NCBI GenBank assembly: GCA_949296575.1 | Contig: CASFPE010000035.1 | Span: 124,001-188,000 of the forward strand | Direction of reading: 5' to 3' | DNA length: 64,000 nt | From: an uncultured Bacteroides sp. | GTDB lineage: Bacteria; Bacteroidota; Bacteroidia; Bacteroidales; Bacteroidaceae | Shown: positions 21,281 through 30,417 of the stretch, one piece after another | Numbering within the stretch: the first letter of the stretch is position 1 | Layout of the letters: every line of letters starts with the position of its first letter | The notes under the pieces: model-generated | What the model was told of the DNA's origin: nothing | The model's database searches: none | What the model saw: the letters and a program-made list of their open reading frames with translations, nothing else | Position numbers and translations under genes: made by a program

Positions 21281-22165
21281 TTATGCTCGTGGATGAGCTT
21301 GTTTATAAACCTTTTTTAATTCTTCAAAAGTAGTGTGGGCGTAAATCCCTGTCGTGGAAAGGCTGTCATGCCCCAGCAGCTCCTTCACCGACTCTATCCC
21401 CGCGCCATTGTTCAACATGACTGTGGCAAAAGTGTGCCGCAAGACATGGGGGCTTTTCTTCTTCAGTGTCGTCACTTTGGCCAGATTCTTTTTCACCAAA
21501 CCATAAACTTGGTCTGCACGAAGCCTTTCTCCCTTCGCGCTCACGAAGAAGGCAGGAGAGAAAGCCGGAACCGCCGCGCCCCTCATCTCCCGGTAGTCCA
21601 CTATCAGTTTCTTGAGCTCGGCGCCGAACGGGACAATCCGTTGCTTATTGCGCTTCCCCGTCACTTTCAATTGGCACGAAACGACGTCAACGTCTTCGTC
21701 GTCCAAAGCGACAAGCTCCGCACGCCTGATGCCCGTCACGTAAAACATTTCCACAACCAGCCTGTCCCTGCAAGGGATAAAACCTTCTTCTTGGGCCATT
21801 TCATCCAGCAAAGCGTCCATTTCGCTTTCCCGCAAGAAACAAGGCAATCGTTTTTTCTCTTTAGGCCCAACCACCTTTTGCATCGGATTCATCTGGATCA
21901 CTTGCCGCTTCAAAAGGTAGCGGTAAAAAGCCCGCAAAGAAGAAAGTTTCCGGTTGACGGAAGAAGGGGAATAGCCACATTCCAACAATGACATTTCCCA
22001 TTGCCGGATCATGGCCGCATCCGCCGCCTCCAAAGTACGATTCTCATCAATCTCCCCTTTCAAGAAGTCCTCGAATTGCACGATATCCGCCCTGTAGCTG
22101 TCCACAGTCGCTTGCGAATAATTCCGCTCAAAACGAAGATACGTGAAAAAAGAATCCTTCAACAT
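21281..22165 (-). CDS. xerC: Tyrosine site-specific recombinase, XerC-like
   Basis: A 294-residue XerC/D-type recombinase that would resolve chromosome dimers at dif. The N-terminal SAM-like core-binding domain (LRFERNYSQATVDSYRADI) is followed by the catalytic domain with the tetrad in order: Arg in VTGIRRAELVAL, Lys in VTGKRNKQRIVPFG, His-Arg in HVLRHTFAT, His in LLGHDSLSTT and Tyr in GIYAHTTFEELKKVY. The start chosen is the methionine of MLKDSFF, which matches family length; four codons further upstream are also possible. It lies between rpsU and hpf, a stable chromosomal setting, so it is not an integrase of a mobile element. Confidence 0.92.
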   Translation of the reverse strand: MLKDSFFTYLRFERNYSQATVDSYRADIVQFEDFLKGEIDENRTLEAADAAMIRQWEMSLLECGYSPSSVNRKLSSLRAFYRYLLKRQVIQMNPMQKVVGPKEKKRLPCFLRESEMDALLDEMAQEEGFIPCRDRLVVEMFYVTGIRRAELVALDDEDVDVVSCQLKVTGKRNKQRIVPFGAELKKLIVDYREMRGAAVPAFSPAFFVSAKGERLRADQVYGLVKKNLAKVTTLKKKSPHVLRHTFATVMLNNGAGIESVKELLGHDSLSTTGIYAHTTFEELKKVYKQAHPRA

Positions 22166-22240
22166 AAGAATCATCACTTTTCCAATTCAGCAACGAATGT
22201 ATGAAAAAGAATTCAATAATCCAAGAAAAAATCCAGGATA

Positions 22241-22432
22241 TTATTCCTCTACCTGCTGGAGTTTCTGGACGTACACAGCATGTTCTTTCTTCAACCGCTT
22301 GATAACAGACGGTTTATCAAACTGCTGCCTGCTGCGCAATTCTTTCATCACTCCGGTTTTTTCGAATTTCCTTTTAAATTTTTTCAGCGCTTTTTCAATG
22401 TTCTCGCCTTCTTTTACAGGTACTACTATCAT
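22241..22432 (-). CDS. rpsU: 30S ribosomal protein S21
   Basis: S21 is the last small-subunit protein to join and helps mRNA engagement; Bacteroidota are noted for little use of Shine-Dalgarno pairing. The 63-residue basic protein shows MIVVPVKEGENIEKALKKFK and RKFEKTGVMKELRSRQQFDK, which is diagnostic. It opens the rpsU-xerC-hpf operon and is preceded by an excellent promoter. Confidence 0.95.
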   Translation of the reverse strand: MIVVPVKEGENIEKALKKFKRKFEKTGVMKELRSRQQFDKPSVIKRLKKEHAVYVQKLQQVEE

Positions 22433-22487
22433 TTTATTCCTATTAGATATATTATTTATTACTTGATTCCAAACGATAATCCGGCGG

Positions 22488-22518
22488 CAAAATTACACAT
22501 ACTTTCTTTATCCACAAA
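22488..22518 (-). promoter_or_regulatory. Promoter of rpsU-xerC-hpf
   Basis: On the minus strand TTTTG, 19 bp, then TAATTTTG, an ideal -33/-7 pair for this phylum. The -7 box lies 56 bp before the rpsU start. Confidence 0.75.
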
Positions 22519-22844
22519 ACTTTCTCCCAATATTTCTTCGGGAAAGCCGAAATCAAGCCCGGCTGCCGCATACACATTATTATATATATGCAAGGAAAGA
22601 AGGAGGCCACTCCCCGGGGGCATCCATTCCGCTGCCCCGGAAGACTTGCGCGGGGCTTGCAAACGCCCCGCCCGAAAGGTCGGCAACCTTCCGCAATTGT
22701 TCATAGTAGTTTTTGAATCTGTTCTAAGAACTTTTCGAAAAACTTCATCGTACTTTTCGCGAAACTCCGTAGAACAATTCCAGAATCATTGGAATGACTT
22801 TTTTGAAGGGACAAGGAAACCGGCTGACGAGTTGAGAGAGACTC

Positions 22845-22975
22845 CCGGGATTTCAGATTTCAGAATTTAGATTTCATGCAGAGAGGCAAGGTTTTGCGGC
22901 TCGCCATGTTTCCTTTTGCCCTTCCATCCGCATTTCTGCATTCCTTATCTTGAGACCATAAACCTGAAATCCGGG
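22845..22975. repeat. 12-bp inverted repeat pair enclosing about 107 bp
   Basis: The arms CCGGGATTTCAG and CTGAAATCCGGG are perfect complements and could close a roughly 130-nt stem-loop. No promoter box or terminator frames it clearly, so an RNA gene is only a possibility. Confidence 0.4.
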
Positions 22976-22986
22976 ATTCCCGAACA

Positions 22987-23062
22987 CCTCCCAAGGTTTC
23001 AGTGAAAACGTTCCAAGGTTCCATGCAAAACCTTGGAAGGATTTTCAAAAACCTTTGGGAGG
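22987..23062. repeat. Interspersed hairpin repeat, copy 1
   Basis: Two arms of about 34 bp (22987-23020 and 23029-23062) are imperfect complements around an 8-nt loop. The right arm, read in reverse, matches 34 of 37 positions of a segment at 55241-55277 in another intergenic region. This is the pattern of a dispersed intergenic palindromic repeat, like REP or miniature inverted-repeat elements in other bacteria. Confidence 0.7.
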
Positions 23063-23270
23063 CAAGGGCGCAGCGGCAAATACATGGCCCGATGCGTGCG
23101 AAACAGCATGTTTCATTCCGCTTTTCTGCTTCTGCCATTCATGCGGCCACAATTCAACATGCCATTCAAAGTAGATAAATGGAAATACAAAAATTCCCGT
23201 TTGAAAAGATTCATGCAAACTTCCCGCCACAATTCTTCGCATTCAAGATGTCAAAATCCGTTTTAATCCG

Positions 23271-23278
23271 TACTTTTG
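23271..23278 (+). promoter_or_regulatory. -7 box ahead of the Sel1-repeat gene
   Basis: TACTTTTG fits TAnnTTTG and lies 19 bp before the chosen ATG, giving a short leader. No clear -33 TTG is seen. Confidence 0.45.
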
Positions 23279-23296
23279 CAGAAAAACAACGAAACT

Positions 23297-24031
23297 ATGA
23301 AGAAATGGATGACCGCCCTGCTCCTGCTGCTTTGCACATGGCCCGCCCTGCAAGGGCAAACCCGCGAGGAACTTCGCGCAGAAGCTGAAGCAGGCAACGC
23401 AAAAGCGCAATACAAACTGGGCAGTTGCCACATGTTCGGCAAGGCATTCTATGCCGACGGCGTGGGCAATGCCCCGGTGGATTACAACGAAGCAGAGAGA
23501 TGGCTCCTCAAAGCCGCCGCGCAAGGATACCGTTCGGCCTTCTACAGCCTCGGAATGCTTTACCAGAATTACAAAGGAAACAAGCAAGAAGCCATCCGAT
23601 GGTACGAGGAAGCCATCGGCAAGAACAGCGACCTGATGGCGCAACAAGCCGTGACGCACCTGTCGGAATTGGGCATAGACTACCTGAACGACAGCCCATT
23701 CGCGCAAACTTTGGAAGGATTGAGGCTGAAAGCCGAGATGGGCGACGCGGAAGCGCAATACCACCTGGCCGAATGTTACGCTTGGGGAAAGGCTTCACCC
23801 AAAGGGCTTTCCGATGAAACGGAAAGAAATTACGATGAAGCAGAAAAATGGTTCCTCAAAGCTGCCGCGCAAGGATACGTGAACGCTTACTTCGACCTCG
23901 GACTGCTTTACCAATACGACAAGCCGGACAAACAAAAAGCCATCGAATACTATCAAAAGCATGTAGAGGCGACCGGCAACAAGACCTCCATCAAAAACCT
24001 CCGCGAATTGGGCGCGGAAATGCCGTATTGA
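23297..24031 (+). CDS. Secreted Sel1-repeat (TPR-like) protein
   Basis: A 244-residue protein with a signal peptide (MKKWMTALLLLLCTWPALQGQ) and Sel1-type helical repeats: EAEAGNAKAQYKLGSCHMFG, EAERWLLKAAAQGYRSAFY and EAIRWYEEAIGKNSD in the first half, then AEMGDAEAQYHLAECYAWG, EAEKWFLKAAAQGYVNAYFD and KAIEYYQKH in the second. The halves are clearly an internal duplication. Such proteins are usually periplasmic or exported scaffolds for protein-protein contacts; the partner cannot be read. The start was placed at the methionine that opens the signal peptide. It stands alone after the structured intergenic stretch. Confidence 0.82.
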   Translation: MKKWMTALLLLLCTWPALQGQTREELRAEAEAGNAKAQYKLGSCHMFGKAFYADGVGNAPVDYNEAERWLLKAAAQGYRSAFYSLGMLYQNYKGNKQEAIRWYEEAIGKNSDLMAQQAVTHLSELGIDYLNDSPFAQTLEGLRLKAEMGDAEAQYHLAECYAWGKASPKGLSDETERNYDEAEKWFLKAAAQGYVNAYFDLGLLYQYDKPDKQKAIEYYQKHVEATGNKTSIKNLRELGAEMPY

Positions 24032-24072
24032 AAAACAAACTAAATTTACCAAAAAGGAAGCAAGCCCGGCAA

Positions 24073-24099
24073 TTGTTCCACAAGAATATTGTATCTTTG
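24073..24099 (+). promoter_or_regulatory. Candidate promoter of the parA operon
   Basis: TATCTTTG (-7) follows ATTG after 16 bp, slightly short against the usual 19. It is about 130 bp upstream of parA in a roughly 200-bp gap that contains no other feature. Confidence 0.45.
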
Positions 24100-24227
24100 C
24101 GGAAAGCAACTTGAGACAAGTTATCAACAAAACATGGGACTTTTCAACAATTCACGAAAAGTTTCCTGTTTTCCGTAGGCGCAATTACCCATTATTTGCT
24201 TAATTCGCCACCGATTAAAAAAAAGAC

Positions 24228-24995
24228 ATGGGAAAGATTATAACATTGGCAAACCAAAAAGGAGGAGTGGGCAAAACCACCACCACCATCAACCTTGCCG
24301 CATCATTGGCTACCTTGGAGAAAAAAGTGCTGGTCGTAGACGCTGACCCGCAAGCAAATGCTTCCTCTGGACTGGGCGTGGACCTGAAAGAAATAGAATG
24401 CTCCATCTATGAATGCCTCATCGACCAGAACGACATCCACGATGCCATCTACACAACAGACATCGACGGACTGGACATCGTGCCTTCGCACATTGACCTG
24501 GTCGGCGCAGAAATAGAAATGTTGAACCTGGACAACCGGGAGAAAATGATGAAAAACATCTTGGAACCATTGAAACCGGAGTACGATTTCATCCTGATTG
24601 ACTGCTCTCCGTCATTGGGACTGATAACCGTCAACGCCCTCACCGCAGCCGACTCCGTCATCATCCCCGTGCAGTGTGAATACTTCGCATTGGAAGGCAT
24701 CAGCAAACTGCTGAACACCATAAAAATCATCAAATCGAAACAAAACCCGCACTTGAAAATCGAAGGTTTCTTGCTCACCATGTATGATTCGCGCTTGCGA
24801 TTGGCCAACCAAATCTATCAGGAAGTGAAAAACCATTTCCAAGAACTGGTGTTCGACACCATCATCCAACGGAACGTGAAACTAAGCGAAGCACCCAGCC
24901 ACGGGATACCGGCCATCCTTTACGATGCCGATTCCACAGGAGCCAAGAACCACTTGGCATTAGCACAAGAAATCATTAACCGCAACAAGCAATAA
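24228..24995 (+). CDS. parA: Chromosome-partitioning ATPase ParA/Soj
   Basis: ParA ATPases drive segregation of replicated origins together with ParB. The 255-residue protein has the deviant Walker [10 protein letters not shown] starting at residue 10, the Walker A' [10 protein letters not shown] near 38-47, and the Walker B segment [15 protein letters not shown] near 122-136. The small Soj-like size without an N-terminal helix-turn-helix marks the chromosomal type. It is 8 bp before parB and starts a cluster that runs to relA. Confidence 0.95.
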   Translation: MGKIITLANQKGGVGKTTTTINLAASLATLEKKVLVVDADPQANASSGLGVDLKEIECSIYECLIDQNDIHDAIYTTDIDGLDIVPSHIDLVGAEIEMLNLDNREKMMKNILEPLKPEYDFILIDCSPSLGLITVNALTAADSVIIPVQCEYFALEGISKLLNTIKIIKSKQNPHLKIEGFLLTMYDSRLRLANQIYQEVKNHFQELVFDTIIQRNVKLSEAPSHGIPAILYDADSTGAKNHLALAQEIINRNKQ

Positions 24996-25003
24996 CCAAA
25001 AGC

Positions 25004-25903
25004 ATGCCCGTACACAAAAAATACCCAGCATTGGGACGAGGACTGGATGCCCTTATCTCTACCGACGAGATAAAAACAGAAGGGTCTTCGTCCATCAACG
25101 AAATAGAATTATCAAAAATATCCGTCAACCCCAACCAACCCCGGCGCGACTTTGACGAAACAGCCTTGCAAGAACTGGCCGACTCCATCAAGGAAATCGG
25201 CATCATACAACCCATCACCCTGCGAAAGATGTCAGACAACGCTTACCAAATCATCGCCGGAGAACGGCGCTACCGCGCATCCATCCTCGCCGGGCAAAAA
25301 ACAATACCCGCATACATCCGCACGGCTGACGACGAGAACGTCATGGAAATGGCACTCATTGAAAACATCCAACGGGAGGACCTGAACTCCATCGAAATAG
25401 CATTGGCCTACCAGCATTTGCTGGAACAATACGAACTGACACAAGAGAGGCTCAGCGAACGGGTGGGGAAGAAACGCGCAACCATTGCCAATTACCTGCG
25501 GCTGTTGAAACTACCGGCACCCATACAAGTGGCTTTGCAAAACAAAACCATCGACATGGGACACGCGCGCGCACTCCTTGCCATCGACGACCCGAAAGTG
25601 CAAATCAAACTGTACAACGAAATCCTGGAACACAACTATTCCGTGCGGAAAGTGGAAGAAATGGCCAAAGACCTTAGCCAAGGAGAAACCGTGGGAAGCG
25701 GGAAAAACAGAATAAAGCCCCCAAAAGCAAAACTGCCCGAAGAATACAACCTTCTGGCCAAGCATCTGTCGAGCTTCTTCAATGCCAAAGTGCAACTGTC
25801 GTGTTCCAACAAAGGGAAAGGGAGAATCAGCATCCCTTTCAACAACGAAGAAGATTTGGAGCGGATCATGGAAATATTCGACAACCTGAAAAAACAAGAA
25901 TAA
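25004..25903 (+). CDS. parB: Chromosome-partitioning protein ParB/Spo0J
   Basis: ParB is a CTP-dependent clamp that loads at parS and spreads. The 299-residue protein has the N-terminal domain with ISVNPNQPRRDFDE, the CTP-binding box GERRYRA near residues 86-92, ENIQREDLNSIEIA, and the HTH that recognises parS (TQERLSERVGKKRATIANYL). A C-terminal dimerisation domain follows a lysine/proline linker. No parS copy was found in this window. It lies 14 bp before the DUF5683 gene. Confidence 0.95.
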   Translation: MPVHKKYPALGRGLDALISTDEIKTEGSSSINEIELSKISVNPNQPRRDFDETALQELADSIKEIGIIQPITLRKMSDNAYQIIAGERRYRASILAGQKTIPAYIRTADDENVMEMALIENIQREDLNSIEIALAYQHLLEQYELTQERLSERVGKKRATIANYLRLLKLPAPIQVALQNKTIDMGHARALLAIDDPKVQIKLYNEILEHNYSVRKVEEMAKDLSQGETVGSGKNRIKPPKAKLPEEYNLLAKHLSSFFNAKVQLSCSNKGKGRISIPFNNEEDLERIMEIFDNLKKQE

Positions 25904-25917
25904 AAACTGCTCGCCCG

Positions 25918-26685
25918 GTGAAAAGATTTGCTGCATACCCCCTTGCGACCCTGTTGCTGTTCTGCTGCATTGCCTTTGCAGGACAGGACATCCATGCGCA
26001 AACCACCGAAGAAACGCCGGACTCAACGTGGACGGAAAAACCAAAGGCCCAGTTGCGCAGGATGAGGCGACCTCTGCCGGCAGACACACTTGCCATCGAA
26101 CAGGCAAACCAAGAGAACTTGGAAGGCATCACAAGCCCGGTGGATACCGCATCGCTTATCGTGAAAAAAGACAGCATCCCTGAAATATACAAGAAAATAT
26201 GGGTGCCCAACCCTGCCAAAGCCGTCTGGCTTGCCGCCCTCTTCCCCGGAGCCGGGCAAATATACAACAAGAAATACTGGAAACTCCCCATCATCTACGG
26301 GGGATTCGTGGGGTGCGTGTACGCGCTGACATGGAACGGGCAAATGTATTCTGACTACTCCCAAGCCTACCTCGACATCATGGACAACAACCCGAACACG
26401 AACAGTTTCATGGATTTCCTCCCTGAAGGGTACGACATATCAGACCGGATGGACTTCTACAAAGAGTCCTTCCGAAAGAAAAAAGACTTCTACCGGAGAT
26501 ACAGAGATTTGAGCATCTTCTGCTTCATCGGGGTTTACCTGATTTCCATCATCGATGCATACGTGGACGCAGAACTGTCCGACTTTGACATCACCAAAGA
26601 CTTAGGAATGAAAATTGAACCCGCAATCATCCAAAATTCACGGGGCAACAACTCCGTCGGATTGCAATGTTGCATCAAATTCTAA
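25918..26685 (+). CDS. DUF5683 membrane protein
   Basis: A 255-residue protein of the DUF5683 family with a GTG start that opens a signal sequence (KRFAAYPLATLLLFCCIAFA). The family core is AVWLAALFPGAGQIYNKKYW around residues 101-120, followed by hydrophobic stretches IIYGGFVGCVYALTW and LSIFCFIGVYLISII, so it is an envelope protein with two or three membrane segments. Function is unknown. Its fixed place between parB and the lytic transglycosylase, as in many Bacteroidota, suggests a role in envelope growth or division. Starting further upstream would overlap parB heavily and gives no signal peptide. Confidence 0.85.
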   Translation: MKRFAAYPLATLLLFCCIAFAGQDIHAQTTEETPDSTWTEKPKAQLRRMRRPLPADTLAIEQANQENLEGITSPVDTASLIVKKDSIPEIYKKIWVPNPAKAVWLAALFPGAGQIYNKKYWKLPIIYGGFVGCVYALTWNGQMYSDYSQAYLDIMDNNPNTNSFMDFLPEGYDISDRMDFYKESFRKKKDFYRRYRDLSIFCFIGVYLISIIDAYVDAELSDFDITKDLGMKIEPAIIQNSRGNNSVGLQCCIKF

Positions 26686-26691
26686 AACATA

Positions 26692-27939
26692 ATGAGATAT
26701 TTTTGGCTATTCATATTCATCATCGGAGCGAACATCACTGCTTATGCACAAGGAAATGCAAGCAAGAACGACACGATAACCGCAACAGACGACATCGTGA
26801 TGCCTGAAAGCATGACCTGCAACGTGGACAGCCTGCTGGCCGACTGGCACAACAGAAACTACATCATGCTGGACACCAACTGCGTGGCAAGCAACACGAA
26901 CCCCACATTCAGCGATTCAGCCTACATAGACCGTTTGTCAAGAATACCTTCTGTCATTGAAATGCCCTACAATGCCATCGTGCGGAGATACATCGACCAA
27001 TATGCCACACGCTCAAGGAAAACCGTCGCCTACATGCTGGGCGCATCCAACTTCTACATGCCCATCATAGAAGAAGCTTTGGATGCTTACGACATTCCCC
27101 AAGAACTGAAATACCTCCCTGTCATAGAATCGGCCATGAACCCTTCAGCTGTATCGCGTGCAGGCGCCACCGGGCTATGGCAATTCATGATAAGCACCGG
27201 AAAAATATACGGGTTGACTTCCAACAGCCTAATCGACGAACGTCGCGACCCCATCAAATCCACATGGGCAGCCGTCCGCTACCTGCGGGATTTATACGTC
27301 ATCTACCAAGACTGGAATCTCGTGATTGCCGCCTACAATTGCGGCCCCGGCAACATCAACAAAGCCATACGGCGCGCCAATGGCAGCAGGGATTATTGGG
27401 CCATCTACAATTACCTGCCCAGAGAAACAAGGGGATATGTCCCTGCATTCATCGCCGCCAATTATATCATGACGTATTATTGCGAACATAACATCTGCCC
27501 GATGGAGACACTGCTTCCGGCAAACACCGACACCGTACAGGTGACCAAAGACCTGCACTTCACACAAATATCCGACATCTGCGGCATCAGCACAGAACAA
27601 ATACGCAGCCTGAACCCCCAATACAAGCGGAACATCATTCCCGGCAGCACACGGGCATGCACCCTCCGCTTGCCACGCAACTACATCAATACTTTCATCG
27701 ACAGCCAAGACACCATCTATTCGCACCGCGCTTCCGAATTGTTCAAAAAAAGATCCACTGTAACCGCCCCCGGATACGACAATGCCTCGTCCGGCTTCTT
27801 CTACCATCGGATTAGGAGCGGCGAAAGCCTCTCAGTCATTGCTGAAAAATACGGTGTCAGCGTAAGGAACATCAAACGCTGGAACAACATGCGCAGCGAC
27901 CGCATCACTGCCGGGAAACGGTTAAAAATCTACCAATAG
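26692..27939 (+). CDS. mltD: MltD-like membrane-bound lytic transglycosylase with LysM domains
   Basis: A 415-residue periplasmic enzyme expected to cleave peptidoglycan by forming 1,6-anhydromuramyl ends. A signal peptide (MRYFWLFIFIIGANITAYAQ) is followed by an SLT domain: catalytic Glu146 in KYLPVIESAMNPSAVS, then AGATGLWQFM and NLVIAAYNCGPGNINKAI. At the C-terminus one degenerate LysM (HFTQISDICGISTEQIRSLN) and one clear LysM (YHRIRSGESLSVIAEKYGVS) would bind glycan. It is 6 bp after the DUF5683 gene. Confidence 0.92.
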   Translation: MRYFWLFIFIIGANITAYAQGNASKNDTITATDDIVMPESMTCNVDSLLADWHNRNYIMLDTNCVASNTNPTFSDSAYIDRLSRIPSVIEMPYNAIVRRYIDQYATRSRKTVAYMLGASNFYMPIIEEALDAYDIPQELKYLPVIESAMNPSAVSRAGATGLWQFMISTGKIYGLTSNSLIDERRDPIKSTWAAVRYLRDLYVIYQDWNLVIAAYNCGPGNINKAIRRANGSRDYWAIYNYLPRETRGYVPAFIAANYIMTYYCEHNICPMETLLPANTDTVQVTKDLHFTQISDICGISTEQIRSLNPQYKRNIIPGSTRACTLRLPRNYINTFIDSQDTIYSHRASELFKKRSTVTAPGYDNASSGFFYHRIRSGESLSVIAEKYGVSVRNIKRWNNMRSDRITAGKRLKIYQ

Positions 27940-28000
27940 CCAAGTTTTTGACACGAATATTTGAAAACCAAGTTTTTTTTTCTTTATTTTGCAATAAGAC

Positions 28001-30268
28001 ATGGAGGTTGGCATGAATGACATACAGGCAAAAGAATTGATGGAAGAAAAAATGATTGACGATGCGTTCCAGGAACTGCTCAATGCATACTTGGCAACCA
28101 AACATCGCAAGAAAGTAGAAATCATCACAAAAGCTTTTAACTTCGCCAAGCAGGCGCACAAAGGTGTCAAACGCCGGTCGGGAGAACCCTATATCATGCA
28201 TCCCATCGCCGTTGCAAAAATCGTTTGCGTGGAGATAGGATTAGGTTCCACGTCAATATGCTCAGCCCTCCTGCACGATGTCGTGGAGGATACCGACTAT
28301 ACCGTGGAAGACATTGAAAACATCTTCGGCCCTAAAATCGCACAGATCGTAGACGGGTTAACCAAAATATCCGGAGGCATCTTCGGGGACAAGGCTTCCG
28401 CACAAGCCGAGAATTTCAAAAAGCTCCTGCTCACCATGTCGGACGACATTCGGGTCATTCTGATAAAAATAGCCGACCGCCTCCATAACATGCGCACATT
28501 GGGTTCAATGCTGCCCAACAAGCAATACAAAATTGCCGGCGAAACATTGTACATATACGCCCCGTTGGCTAACCGGCTAGGGCTGAACAAAATCAAAACA
28601 GAACTTGAAAACCTGAGCTTCAAGTACGAACATCCTGAGGAATACAAGCAAATAGAAGACAAGCTGGCGGCAACAGAAGCGGCACGCGATGAAGTTTTCG
28701 TGAACTTCACCGCACCAATACGCGAACAATTGGACAAAATGGGCATTCGCTACCGGATTATCGCAAGAATAAAATCCCCGTATTCCATCTGGAACAAAAT
28801 GCAGACAAAACATATCCCATTTGAGGAAATTTATGACATACTTGCCGTCCGGATTATCTTCACGCCAAAAAAACCAGAAGAAGAACTGAATGAATGCTTC
28901 AACATATACGTGTCCATCTCCAAAATATACAAGCCGCACCCTGACCGTTTGAGAGACTGGGTCAGCCATCCCAAAGCAAATGGCTACCAAGCGCTACACG
29001 TCACACTGATGAGCAACAACGGACAATGGATTGAAGTGCAAATTCGGAGCGAGAGGATGAATGACGTGGCCGAACAAGGATTTGCCGCACATTGGAAATA
29101 CAAAGAAGGCGGCGGAAGCGAAGATGAAGGAGAATTAGAAAAATGGCTGAGAACCATCAAAGAAATCTTGGATGACCCGCAACCGGATGCCATCGACTTC
29201 TTAGACACCATCAAACTCAACCTGTTCGCTTCCGAGATATTCGTGTTTACTCCGAAAGGCGAAATAAGAACAATGCCGCAGAACTGCACAGCACTTGATT
29301 TCGCCTTCACCATCCACACGTTCTTAGGCACACACTGCATCGGCGCAAAGGTCAACCACAAACTGGTGCCACTCAGCTACAAACTGCAAAGCGGAGACCA
29401 AGTGGAAATACTTACGTCCAAATCACAGAAGGTGCAGCCTGAATGGCTCAACTTCGCCACCACCGCCAAAGCAAAAGTCAAAATCGCAGCCATCCTGAAA
29501 CGGGAACAACGGAATGCGCAAAAGGCCGGGGAAGACATCCTGAACGAATTTTTCCAAAAAGAAGACATCAACCTGACCTCGGTGCAAATAGAGAAACTCT
29601 GCAAACTACACAAACTTCCCAACAAAGAAGCACTGCTGGCAGCATTAGGGCAAAAGAAAATCCAATTAGGAGACGCCGACAGAAATGAACTAAAAGACAA
29701 ATCCAGTGCAAACAACTGGCGCAAATACCTTACTATCCCCTTCGTGGGAAACAAAGACAGCAAGAACAAGGAAGAAGCACCCGCTCCTCCCGAAACGGGC
29801 AAAAGCATCGACACCAAGCAGACCATCAACCTGACCGAAGACAAGATACAGAAGAACTACATCATCGCCGACTGCTGCCACCCCATCCCCGGCGACGACG
29901 TGCTGGGATACGTGGACGAGAACAACCGCATCATCATCCACAAACGGCAATGCGCCATCGCCACCAAGCTGAAAAGCAGCTACGGCAACCGCATCATTGC
30001 AGCCAAATGGGATACCCACAAACACTTGTCATTCCCCGTATACCTATATATAAAAGGCATAGACGACGTAGGGCTGCTGAACCAAATCACACAAGTCATC
30101 TCACAACAACTGAACGTCAACATAAAGAAACTGGCGATAGAAAGCAACGACGGCATTTTCGAGGGGAAAATACAACTCTACGTACATGACGTGGACGACG
30201 TGAAGGCCATCTGCACCAACCTGCGGAAGATAAAGAACATCAAGGCCGTGACCCGTGTAGAAGAATAA
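28001..30268 (+). CDS. Bifunctional (p)ppGpp synthetase/hydrolase, RelA/SpoT family
   Basis: A 755-residue Rel enzyme. The N-terminal HD hydrolase is intact: YIMHPIAVAK with His67, LLHDVVEDTD with His92/Asp93 and Glu96/Asp97, and IKIADRLHNMRTL. The synthetase domain shows RIKSPYSIWNKM, FEEIYDILAVRIIF and HPKANGYQALHVTLM. A TGS domain (SEIFVFTPKGEIRTMPQN), zinc-finger-like CCHPIPGDD and a C-terminal ACT domain follow. It can therefore be expected both to make and to degrade the alarmone. It closes the parAB cluster, 61 bp after mltD. An ATG four codons downstream is an alternative start. Confidence 0.95.
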   Translation: MEVGMNDIQAKELMEEKMIDDAFQELLNAYLATKHRKKVEIITKAFNFAKQAHKGVKRRSGEPYIMHPIAVAKIVCVEIGLGSTSICSALLHDVVEDTDYTVEDIENIFGPKIAQIVDGLTKISGGIFGDKASAQAENFKKLLLTMSDDIRVILIKIADRLHNMRTLGSMLPNKQYKIAGETLYIYAPLANRLGLNKIKTELENLSFKYEHPEEYKQIEDKLAATEAARDEVFVNFTAPIREQLDKMGIRYRIIARIKSPYSIWNKMQTKHIPFEEIYDILAVRIIFTPKKPEEELNECFNIYVSISKIYKPHPDRLRDWVSHPKANGYQALHVTLMSNNGQWIEVQIRSERMNDVAEQGFAAHWKYKEGGGSEDEGELEKWLRTIKEILDDPQPDAIDFLDTIKLNLFASEIFVFTPKGEIRTMPQNCTALDFAFTIHTFLGTHCIGAKVNHKLVPLSYKLQSGDQVEILTSKSQKVQPEWLNFATTAKAKVKIAAILKREQRNAQKAGEDILNEFFQKEDINLTSVQIEKLCKLHKLPNKEALLAALGQKKIQLGDADRNELKDKSSANNWRKYLTIPFVGNKDSKNKEEAPAPPETGKSIDTKQTINLTEDKIQKNYIIADCCHPIPGDDVLGYVDENNRIIIHKRQCAIATKLKSSYGNRIIAAKWDTHKHLSFPVYLYIKGIDDVGLLNQITQVISQQLNVNIKKLAIESNDGIFEGKIQLYVHDVDDVKAICTNLRKIKNIKAVTRVEE

Positions 30269-30326
30269 CCCATCGAAGATTAATCTTTATTAACCATGTG
30301 AGGAAAACAAAGCCACACAAAAGTGC

Positions 30327-30334
30327 TATTTTTG
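30327..30334 (+). promoter_or_regulatory. -7 box ahead of the fimbria-type locus
   Basis: TATTTTTG matches TAnnTTTG, about 80 bp before the first gene. The -33 element is unclear. Confidence 0.45.
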
Positions 30335-30417
30335 TGGCAACACAAATTTAATATCCCTGCAAAAAGGACATAAACTAATTTCATCATTTATAATCGGCTT
30401 TAACTTGGCTAATTGCA

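Larger units (their letters stand above)
22519..23270. other. Structured intergenic stretch without a convincing gene
   Basis: About 750 bp with stops in all frames or only short, unbiased open frames. It holds a 12-bp inverted repeat pair (CCGGGATTTCAG near 22845 and its complement near 22964), a stem (ATTCCA...TGGAAT near 22780) followed by T-runs, and the 76-bp hairpin repeat annotated separately. The density of inverted repeats suggests structured RNA or a decayed element rather than protein coding. Confidence 0.5.

Noticed and set aside
21281..22165. Integrase of a mobile element
   Set aside because: The tyrosine recombinase lies in a stable rpsU-hpf operon, has XerC length, and no attachment-site repeats or phage genes are near; the chromosomal XerC role is simpler.
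24032..24227. Replication origin next to parA
   Set aside because: No dnaA, no cluster of DnaA boxes and no AT-rich repeat array was seen; parAB near the origin is only a general tendency.
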